From Gemmatimonadota bacterium (GTDB taxonomy: Bacteria > Latescibacterota > UBA2968), in NCBI GenBank assembly GCA_026706845.1, contig JAPOXY010000215.1, positions 1 through 39,001 on the forward strand: a stretch of 39,001 nucleotides of DNA. The letters are read 5' to 3'. This document shows positions 31,912 through 39,001 of this stretch, piece by piece; position 1 is the stretch's first letter, and every line of letters begins with the position of its first letter. The translations under genes and the position numbers were made by a program. The notes below the pieces were generated by a model, which ran no database searches, was not told the DNA's origin, and worked only from the letters and a program-made list of their open reading frames with translations.

Positions 31912-34900
31912 GGCCTGTCATTCCTCAGCGCGCGATCAAACCACTCGGGCGTCACATACCGCGTGTGAAACCGCTGCCAGTCCTCTGCATTGCGCTTAAA
32001 CACCGGATCATCTTCAAGTGTTGCAGGCACGCGATCATAAGACAAAACCCCATGCGCAGGCAAGGGCAACACCGTCGTTGAAAAAGCCGTATTATAATCG
32101 CCATCCTTAACCCATCCATCGCCTTTCAAAACAAAATCCCGCACCAGTTCTCCAGGATCGGGCAAAGCCACAAACAGCAACTGGATTTCATCTCCCGCAT
32201 TCACAATCGCATATCGGTCATCGACCTGTGTCAGCAACGGCTCTACATCTCCATATCGCGTGTAATATCCCACGAGATCTCGCCACATCTGAGAAGTCCC
32301 GCCAAGCGCGTGATAATCCGGCACCTCGGGCGAACTCGCATCTGCCTCCGCCACCTGTGAAAACCCGCGATAACGCAACTGCGCACGCGCCAAAGGCACA
32401 GATTGAACCGTCATCACACTGTCTTCAAGCGGCACGGCCCACGCCAAACGATCCCAATAAATCTCCAGATTGGTCTGTAATCTAAATTTTCGGGGAACAT
32501 CTCGCGAAAAAACGCCACTCAGATCGATCAACACCGTCTTGCGCTTCCCGGCTGGAAAACCCAGATCTGGATGCGCGACGCGCCAATCAGCTCCGTCAAA
32601 TACATGCAGAGAAAGGCCCTGAGGCGGCGGATGGCTACCCTGTCCCAGCGCCACATTGATCGAACTATCCGTCGGATGAATCCATCCCTGACCAACCAGC
32701 CACAAAGGTCCTCCTCTGGGCACATCGTCTCCCACCTCCACCTCCACATAGTGCTCTCGCGTCACCCCTTGATAAATACCCCGCCCAAAAGTATCCACAT
32801 ACTGTCCATCCCGCGCCCGCACCCTATCGGTCACATCGCGCCCCCGATCATCTTTCACAACAGCAAATGACTGGGGCTGCGTAGTCGCGTAAATCTCAAG
32901 CGATGGCGCAACCCGGGCAAAACGCTCATCCACAAAAATCGCCGTCCCCTCGGGGTGATCAACTGCAACGAGAGACACCCAATCGACAAAATGCGTCTCC
33001 CACAGTTCACCCGTAATCCGTATATCGTACACCCCATTTTGTGCAATTAGCTGATCGCCTCTAACCTTCACCCAATCTTCCGTCTGATCAATACCTGCAA
33101 CCACCTGAGCATTAATCCGCATCCCCAGAGGTGACCGCCACAGAAAATCCGTTACAAACACCATCTCCGATCCATTGTGCGCAAACACCCAGGGGCACGA
33201 CCCCTTCAACCGCTGTACAGCACGCGCCACCTGATCCACCTCCAGATCGAACTCCACCTGAGGCATCCCATTGGGCCACACAATCCGCACGAGATCTGCC
33301 CCCGTATAAGTCCCCAACCCAAAATGCACCACCGGATCCGTCACCACTTGCTTCTGATAGAACGCACCCGAACGCAATTCCACTTCTGCCCCCAGACCCA
33401 GTGCATTGATCCGCCCATCGCCAAAAGCCCTACCGCCCACGGGACGAATCGCCTGCCAATGATACGCCAAATCGCCCCGATTCACCAATTGTAACGCCTC
33501 GCCTCCATCCGAGACACCCAGCAAATCGAGCCGACCATCGCCTGTCAAATCCGCCACACCAGTCACGCGCGCCTGCAGATCCAGAGAATGGTAAGCCTCT
33601 TCCGACGCCAGAAAGGCGCGCTTACCAAACACCAGATCCAGCGCGCCATTATTATCCAGATCCGCTATGAGAAGAGGAGCAGGACCAGCGGTTGAATCAC
33701 CCTGAATCAGCGTGCGCATCTCCCCTTGCGACACAGCCATCACAGCGCCATCTCGATCTATAACCACGCGCTCTAAACGCCCATCTCGATCCAGATCTCC
33801 CGCGCTCAGGGCAACCCCATTCACCGCCTTCTTCGCCCCCGGCGTAAATACACCCGCCCGCTCGTTAATCGCCTCGATCAACTGCCCTTCCCGATCCAGC
33901 ATCGCCGCATCGGGATCTCCATCTCCATCGCAATCTACCCACACAAAACCCCTCAGACCATCTACATTACCGAAAGGTTCCCGCGCCACAAACGAACCAT
34001 CCCCATTGTTTTGCAACACGAGAGGTGGTCCTGTAGAACGCCCCAACACAAAATCGACATCCCCATCCATCTCTACATCCGCTCCCCACACACCAGCTAT
34101 CTCTTCTTCGTCCAACCCGATGGAATCAGTCACATCCTCAACCCCGCCATCCTCAGCGCGCCGGAACAATCGAAAACCCTCTGCCCCCACCAGCGCCAGA
34201 TCTAACGCAAAATCGTTATTCCAATCAACTGTCAGCATCCCATCCATACCCGACACATCTGGAAAATCGAGCGCAATCCCCTCCATCCCCCGCACTTGAG
34301 AAACACTCGCCGCAACCACCTCTACCTCTTCTTTGGACCAGAAAGGCTTGAGCACCTGCCAATCACTTCCCTCCAAACCCGCAACGGGTTCGGGTTCAAA
34401 GTGCATGTTCAAATCCGCAGGCGCTGGCATAGCCTGGGGCATACTGAACTTCAAAAATTTAACTATAGGATCTCCCAGGCGTTCAGCCGGCACAATCAGC
34501 GCATCCAGCGCGCGCCGATACACCGGATCGCGCAACAACACATTGTGCAAAAACATCGCTTGCACAGCTACCTCACTCCCCCCTTCCATCTCTCCCCTCA
34601 AACTGCGCAACTGCACCTGCGCCGCATCCGGCCAGCCTTCCGCCCACTCGCCCAACGTCTCCACCGATGCGCGCAGAGCCTCTTCATCGCCCCGTTTGCC
34701 CGCCTGTCTCGCCCACTCAACCCACAGCGCGGGATTATCCGGCACCTGTCTGATCAGGACTTCTAACTGCGCCCAGACCTCTTCCTCACTCCCTGCTCCT
34801 CCCCGTCGCTCAACCTCCTTCATCAACGCGTACTGCGCCTTCACAAGCCCCTGTTGCGCCGCTTCCTCGAAAAACGCGATAGCAGCATCGGATTGTCCCC

Positions 34901-35231
34901 TACTGCGCTCAACCAGGCCCTGCAACATCACAATATCGCCACTTTCGGGCATCAGTGAACGCGCTGTCTTCAGGTCTTTTGCAGCCCCGTCGTAATCCCC
35001 GCGCCGCAACCGCAACACCCCACGATTTGCCCACGCAGCTGGCTCATCGGATTCCATTGTGAGAGCGCGGCTCAAACTGGCATCCGCCCGGTCAAAAGCC
35101 CCCACCTCCAGCGCGAACACACCCGTATAGAATGCGGAGACATAATCCGCAGATGGCGTAGCCATCTCCTCGTCTCCGCATCCAAAACTCAACACCATCA
35201 ACAACCCGATCGTGCGACGAATATCAAGCAT
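31908..35231 (-). CDS. Giant TPR / FG-GAP / ASPIC-like lipoprotein
   Basis: A 1107-residue protein with a short signal and a likely lipid-modified Cys18 (LMVLSFGC). Residues of about 25-200 hold TPR repeats (FALEVGAFDRADASLSRAL, WANRGVLRLRRGDYDGAAKDL). The middle carries FG-GAP type loops (DWNNDFALDLALV, DVEMDGDVDFVL, DCDGDGDPDAAM, DLDNNGALDLVF, DLTGDGRLDLLG) and an ASPIC-like segment, GLGAEVELRSGAFYQKQV and HFGLG...IVWPNG. The last 400 residues or so form an extra region (CPWVFAHNGSEMVFVTDFLWRSP onward) that I cannot assign. Its ATG overlaps the previous gene by 8 nt. With the CRTAC1 and UnbU-like proteins it seems to form an envelope complex. Confidence 0.85.
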   Translation of the reverse strand: MLDIRRTIGLLMVLSFGCGDEEMATPSADYVSAFYTGVFALEVGAFDRADASLSRALTMESDEPAAWANRGVLRLRRGDYDGAAKDLKTARSLMPESGDIVMLQGLVERSRGQSDAAIAFFEEAAQQGLVKAQYALMKEVERRGGAGSEEEVWAQLEVLIRQVPDNPALWVEWARQAGKRGDEEALRASVETLGEWAEGWPDAAQVQLRSLRGEMEGGSEVAVQAMFLHNVLLRDPVYRRALDALIVPAERLGDPIVKFLKFSMPQAMPAPADLNMHFEPEPVAGLEGSDWQVLKPFWSKEEVEVVAASVSQVRGMEGIALDFPDVSGMDGMLTVDWNNDFALDLALVGAEGFRLFRRAEDGGVEDVTDSIGLDEEEIAGVWGADVEMDGDVDFVLGRSTGPPLVLQNNGDGSFVAREPFGNVDGLRGFVWVDCDGDGDPDAAMLDREGQLIEAINERAGVFTPGAKKAVNGVALSAGDLDRDGRLERVVIDRDGAVMAVSQGEMRTLIQGDSTAGPAPLLIADLDNNGALDLVFGKRAFLASEEAYHSLDLQARVTGVADLTGDGRLDLLGVSDGGEALQLVNRGDLAYHWQAIRPVGGRAFGDGRINALGLGAEVELRSGAFYQKQVVTDPVVHFGLGTYTGADLVRIVWPNGMPQVEFDLEVDQVARAVQRLKGSCPWVFAHNGSEMVFVTDFLWRSPLGMRINAQVVAGIDQTEDWVKVRGDQLIAQNGVYDIRITGELWETHFVDWVSLVAVDHPEGTAIFVDERFARVAPSLEIYATTQPQSFAVVKDDRGRDVTDRVRARDGQYVDTFGRGIYQGVTREHYVEVEVGDDVPRGGPLWLVGQGWIHPTDSSINVALGQGSHPPPQGLSLHVFDGADWRVAHPDLGFPAGKRKTVLIDLSGVFSRDVPRKFRLQTNLEIYWDRLAWAVPLEDSVMTVQSVPLARAQLRYRGFSQVAEADASSPEVPDYHALGGTSQMWRDLVGYYTRYGDVEPLLTQVDDRYAIVNAGDEIQLLFVALPDPGELVRDFVLKGDGWVKDGDYNTAFSTTVLPLPAHGVLSYDRVPATLEDDPVFKRNAEDWQRFHTRYVTPEWFDRALRNDRP

Positions 35232-37206
35232 CGTGCTCCTTCCATCCCGGTATCGAAATATCCATCCGCCGCTCAGGCGCGTAGATCTTATCGCCCTTAT
35301 ACGGTGTATCCTGCGTCAAAATATAAATGGCACCCTCGTGCACATACGTAATCTCATCCCTCGAATCCCCCACCACATCTTCCACGACCCCGCCTGCCCA
35401 ATCGAATGGCACGCCCTCGCACACGGGTTTGATCACCTTGCGACACTCTGCATCGTAAAACCCGAATGATTCCGCGCTGGTACTGATAAACAACAACTCT
35501 TGCCCGTCGCCTGCCCAGTTCACAGCCGGTCCTCCCTGGCTCATGTTATCCGGCTCCATCCGGGACAGCGGATCCCCCTGCCCACTCACCAGATTCATAA
35601 TCCCATACGTTCCCCACCGATCGCCCATCCACATCTCCAACCCCGGCAAATCGGGTCTAAAATTCCCCGCGTAAATCCCCTGCACATGCCCATAGCGGAG
35701 GTGACTCAACAAAGAGCCATCCCGCGCATCCACCAGGAAAAACCCCGGATCGCTCCCCGCAATCCCGACCTCTGGCCCATTGCTCTCATCCCCATCCAAC
35801 TCCCCAAAAGAAGCGTGGTCAATATGCCCTGCACCGCCAGAGTCCTCGATGTACTCCGACCCCTCCATTGTCCAGAGATGATTTCCATCCCCATCGTACA
35901 GATCGTAACCGGGCAAAATTTCATCCCGCCCGTCGCCATCCACATCGTAAAACCAGATATACATCCCGTACCACGCATTGTGCGCGTCCTGTCGCCAGCG
36001 CAAGTTCAGATTTTCGTCAAATGCCCAGATCGAATACCCGGTGCCTGCGCCATCCCCATCCCGCAAAATCAAATCCTGTGCCTTCTCCGTCTTTCTAATT
36101 TTACACGGCCAGATCACCCGGAGCGAATGCAAAACATCTCCCATGCTCGCATTCCTGTATCCCCGATACGGTCCCGTCCTCGGCAGTTCTGTTTCCGCCG
36201 TCACCTCACCAGACTTTCCGCTCACCAGCTTTAACCTGTCATCCTCAATACCGATAAAATCTTCCACTCCATCCCCATCCAGATCGTGAACCACAGACCT
36301 TTGCAGCCCTTTTGCAGCGGGAAAAGTCCGATCGTATTGCACGTCCCCATCAAAATTCAAGCACACGACGCGCACGCCTTCATCCGTCTCCTTCTGCAAC
36401 ACAATTTCCTTTTGCCCTGCCCCTCTAAAATCGCCGTATCGGGCCTCACACGGCCAGAACTCGCCGATATCAATCCGCTTCCACAGCACGGGCTTCGGAT
36501 ACTTCTCAGCCTCCTCTGCTACCTCTTTTTGATATGCGTCCAAGCGGCTCACATACGCGGCATTGGCAGATGTTGTAACGCGCACCGCGCGCATGCGACT
36601 CCGCGTATTTGTACGCACGCCCACCTTCCCCGTGGGAAACCGATCGTCATACGCTACAAACGCCTGCTCGCCATTCACATAACACGCAAACCGCTCGCCC
36701 TCACACACCACTTTTAGCGTGTAATACTGCCCCCTATCAAATCCATTGGGCAGATCCGCCAGCATCGTCCAGGCCTCGTCTTCTCTCCGATAGAGCACAA
36801 ACCGATCAAACCCCTCCATACAAAAATAATAATACCGCCTCAGGTCCTGATACCGCACCATAACCCCCGACCGGGCGACAATCGCGTGGGGATCGTCATT
36901 GCCCGGCTGGGTATATGCGTTCAACTGCCGCACCTGCGCTTCCACCGTGTAATCCCCCCACAGCGGCTCACCCGCTATCAGGCACCGATCCGACTTGGCA
37001 GTGTGCTCCAACACCTCTGTGTCCCCATCTTTCACCACCCGGTAATTACTCAGCATATTCCACTTGGGGGGTGCGACCAGCGCATTCCCCCAGCCCTTGA
37101 AATATTGCTCCTCGATACTCTGATCCGGCTCTGTCTTATCCAGCACCGTCCCCAGCGGACATCCCGCCAGATCAATCTCTGCCAGCAATTGTTCATTGCT
37201 TGCCAT
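35224..37206 (-). CDS. FG-GAP / rhamnogalacturonan-lyase-like propeller protein
   Basis: A 660-residue protein with GGGAGG just before the ATG. Residues of about 30-205 look like a concanavalin/LamG or DUF1080-type beta-sandwich (WGDYTVEAQVR, ARSGVMVRYQDLRRYYYFCMEG, YTLKVVCEGERFACYVNGEQAF, GKVGVRTNTRSRMRAVRV). The rest resembles the propeller of family 11 rhamnogalacturonan lyases, with VHDLDGDGVEDFIGIED, DVDGDGRDEILPGYDLYDGDGNHLW and HIDHASFGELDGDE. No signal peptide is visible, so the protein may be cytoplasmic or use another export route. Lyase activity is not established. It overlaps the next gene by 8 nt. Confidence 0.75.
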   Translation of the reverse strand: MASNEQLLAEIDLAGCPLGTVLDKTEPDQSIEEQYFKGWGNALVAPPKWNMLSNYRVVKDGDTEVLEHTAKSDRCLIAGEPLWGDYTVEAQVRQLNAYTQPGNDDPHAIVARSGVMVRYQDLRRYYYFCMEGFDRFVLYRREDEAWTMLADLPNGFDRGQYYTLKVVCEGERFACYVNGEQAFVAYDDRFPTGKVGVRTNTRSRMRAVRVTTSANAAYVSRLDAYQKEVAEEAEKYPKPVLWKRIDIGEFWPCEARYGDFRGAGQKEIVLQKETDEGVRVVCLNFDGDVQYDRTFPAAKGLQRSVVHDLDGDGVEDFIGIEDDRLKLVSGKSGEVTAETELPRTGPYRGYRNASMGDVLHSLRVIWPCKIRKTEKAQDLILRDGDGAGTGYSIWAFDENLNLRWRQDAHNAWYGMYIWFYDVDGDGRDEILPGYDLYDGDGNHLWTMEGSEYIEDSGGAGHIDHASFGELDGDESNGPEVGIAGSDPGFFLVDARDGSLLSHLRYGHVQGIYAGNFRPDLPGLEMWMGDRWGTYGIMNLVSGQGDPLSRMEPDNMSQGGPAVNWAGDGQELLFISTSAESFGFYDAECRKVIKPVCEGVPFDWAGGVVEDVVGDSRDEITYVHEGAIYILTQDTPYKGDKIYAPERRMDISIPGWKEHDA

Positions 37207-37280
37207 GTCTTCCTCCCGGTTAAAAAATTGGAAATTACATCGACGCGATATATCTTATCATACCATCAATAAACCCGAAC

Positions 37281-39001
37281 TCAAAATACATGCACCACAT
37301 GCCCCTGTCCCGGAAACCAGACCATATCCACCACAAAAGACAGCGTTACTGCCAGGGCATATCCAACCAACAGACCTATAAAAAAAGGCTGCCACTGGCG
37401 GTACAACACCATCCCCCCGCCCTTCAGCAACAATCCCTTGATCGCCCAAACCAGAAAGGCCGAAAACGCCAGTTCTCGTGTAAAATTAGTGCCGGGAATG
37501 GTCAGCCCAATCGGGTGAAGCGGCCACCTCGGAAACCGGTAACGCAAAAAACTCAGCAGTCCCATCAGCGCGGCACCGATGCCGAACAGCATCAGTCGAA
37601 TACTGTCTGTACCCTGTGGCGTCTTCATCTTGGCAACTGCCGCATTAAACGCCGCTTTGTTCCCACTTCGATAGGGCCACACATCAAAATGATAGGCTCC
37701 GTGGACGTATGCCAGGTGAAGCGTTAATACAAGCGATACTACTGCACTCAGCGCCAGGCCAAATACCACAGCCCAGAGCAGAAGCCGTCGATTGCCACGC
37801 ACAAAATCTGCCAGCCGTGCCCCGTGTACCAACCCGGGCATAAACAGTCCCCGGTAGGAAATCAGCGCATAGGAAAATGCCAATGCCGTCATCGTCGCCC
37901 CCGACAGGGTACGCGTCCCCAGAGTAGCCATCGTAAAAGCCTGACCGCTCAACGGAGTGCGCACATAAATCAACCCTGTCTCCGCCACGATCTTGGCGAC
38001 TCCCACATACGTCACCAGCGTTGCTAAAACACACAAAATGGCTACGCCATAGGCCATTCCCCCCGCGTGTAACCACAACACCAGATAACCCAATCCTATA
38101 AACATCCCCCATACCGCCGACCGGTAGCCCATCATCTCGTCCGAATCTCCGGCGTCCTGATCCCCTCTAAAAGCACTGCGGAATGCGGCGTAAAAGTGCC
38201 TCCGGGCAATCCACAACCCCCAGCCCACAAACACGGTCAACGCCCCGAATCCCTCCCAGCCAGCCACTTCGTATGACGATCCCCAACTGTCGGAGATATT
38301 CAAATCAAATCCCAGCCGCCTTAAGATACCCACCTGGAATACATTCAACACATAAAAAAACCAGACGCTAAACAACACTTCCAAGTTGGCAAAATACACA
38401 AACCCGATCGTAAACAGATTGAGTTTGATCCGGATTCCCGGAAAATTGCGGCCCAGTGGCAGCGACGTTCCAGACCGGTAACTGCCCGTGGGGAATTTAG
38501 GTGCTCCAGGAGAAAAATACGACAGGATATTCCAGGCAATCATCCCAAATCCCGTCACAGCCCCCGCCCAGAATAACCTACCCCCAATCATCCGTATCCC
38601 GTGTTTTGGCGCCGAGACCAGATCTACCGCTACATTTGCCAGCGGATAGACCAATCGCTCGTGATCCACCCACTGCCGCCGCAACAAAACCGCCAGACAG
38701 ATTGACACACACGCCGCTGCACCGATAAAACTCAACCACCAGAACAGTGGCAAAACCCACTCTCCCCACGGCACAGCCTGTCCGGGTGGTAATCCCTCAA
38801 AAAACCATGTCATCGCCCGCCTGTCTTCCGAGGGCGCCATCCACGGCCTGATGTGATTGTGCAGATAAGGTGCCCACCCATTCTCCGGCGTGGCAAAATA
38901 AAATGGCGCTGCAAGAATCCCCAACAAATACCCCGGCAGTCCGTCCGCCGCCGGAATCACCGCGCTGGCCAACCCCATCGTCAACGCCACCAGCAAATCC
39001 G
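37281..39001 (-). CDS. DUF6785/DUF6784-type membrane protein (5' end beyond window)
   Basis: The frame is open to the right edge, so the N terminus is missing; the first codons visible read D-L-L-V-A-L. About 573 residues with ten or more membrane segments are present. Landmarks are WVDHERLVYPLANVAVDLV, AKIVAETGLIYVRTPLSGQAF, GLVHGARLADFVRGNRRLL, AYVHGAYHFDVWPYRSGNKAAFN and FPRWPLHPIGLTIPG. I associate these with the DUF6785/DUF6784 family of Latescibacteria, Poribacteria and Planctomycetes. They resemble oligopeptide (OPT)-type transporters in overall layout, but the function is not known. A 74-nt gap separates it from the propeller gene, so it could be in the same or a separate transcript. 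Confidence 0.75.
   Translation of the reverse strand, partial: DLLVALTMGLASAVIPAADGLPGYLLGILAAPFYFATPENGWAPYLHNHIRPWMAPSEDRRAMTWFFEGLPPGQAVPWGEWVLPLFWWLSFIGAAACVSICLAVLLRRQWVDHERLVYPLANVAVDLVSAPKHGIRMIGGRLFWAGAVTGFGMIAWNILSYFSPGAPKFPTGSYRSGTSLPLGRNFPGIRIKLNLFTIGFVYFANLEVLFSVWFFYVLNVFQVGILRRLGFDLNISDSWGSSYEVAGWEGFGALTVFVGWGLWIARRHFYAAFRSAFRGDQDAGDSDEMMGYRSAVWGMFIGLGYLVLWLHAGGMAYGVAILCVLATLVTYVGVAKIVAETGLIYVRTPLSGQAFTMATLGTRTLSGATMTALAFSYALISYRGLFMPGLVHGARLADFVRGNRRLLLWAVVFGLALSAVVSLVLTLHLAYVHGAYHFDVWPYRSGNKAAFNAAVAKMKTPQGTDSIRLMLFGIGAALMGLLSFLRYRFPRWPLHPIGLTIPGTNFTRELAFSAFLVWAIKGLLLKGGGMVLYRQWQPFFIGLLVGYALAVTLSFVVDMVWFPGQGHVVHVF

Overview
The window looks like a chromosomal segment from an uncultured Latescibacterota/Poribacteria-type bacterium. 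This is an inference from gene content and was not checked by any search. The main pointers are a secreted protein ending in two dockerin-like FSDFL calcium loops, a phytanoyl-CoA dioxygenase, a DUF6785/DUF6784-type membrane protein, CRTAC1/UnbV-type FG-GAP proteins, and many small-molecule catabolic enzymes with their transporters. No rRNA, tRNA, CRISPR array, insertion sequence or phage gene was seen.

Left part (1-12221, mostly + strand). An AAA+/DUF4143 ATPase sits behind a perfect palindrome. It is followed by a PhyH dioxygenase, an SDR dehydrogenase, and an RbsB/RbsA/RbsC-type sugar ABC transporter whose cluster is interrupted by a secreted zinc metallopeptidase gene. A secreted thioredoxin-like protein comes next. 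After it lie an ADHFE1-like hydroxyacid-oxoacid transhydrogenase and a sodium:solute symporter, the latter with a good sigma70-type promoter.

Middle part (12222-23989). A RhmD-like enolase-superfamily dehydratase lies on the - strand. It is divergent from an AT-rich outer-membrane beta-barrel gene, with clustered CCACA half-sites in between. On the + strand follow a DUF1992 protein, an ABC exporter with an unusual N-terminal PH-like region and zinc ribbon, its DUF1854 partner, and a 1084-residue RND permease with no adaptor gene beside it. A bactofilin (-) diverges from a small LecA-like lectin gene. The lectin gene is translationally coupled to a NitT/TauT-type ABC permease and a lipoprotein binding protein; no ATPase gene is nearby.

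Right part (23976-39001, all - strand). One long run of eleven genes reads right to left: DUF6785-type membrane protein (cut by the window edge), FG-GAP/rhamnogalacturonan-lyase-like protein, TPR/FG-GAP/ASPIC lipoprotein, CRTAC1 (UnbV-like) protein, UnbU/RnfD-like membrane protein, TauE/SafE permease, CDP-alcohol phosphatidyltransferase, family 2 glycosyltransferase, aldo/keto reductase, Gfo/Idh oxidoreductase and amidase. From the second gene onward the junctions overlap or are at most 10 to about 20 nt apart, so these ten are probably one transcript.

The strongest candidate for an undescribed system is the core of this run: UnbU-like and UnbV-like proteins, known from enediyne clusters, together with a giant TPR-UnbV lipoprotein and envelope-type enzymes, with no enediyne polyketide synthase in the window.
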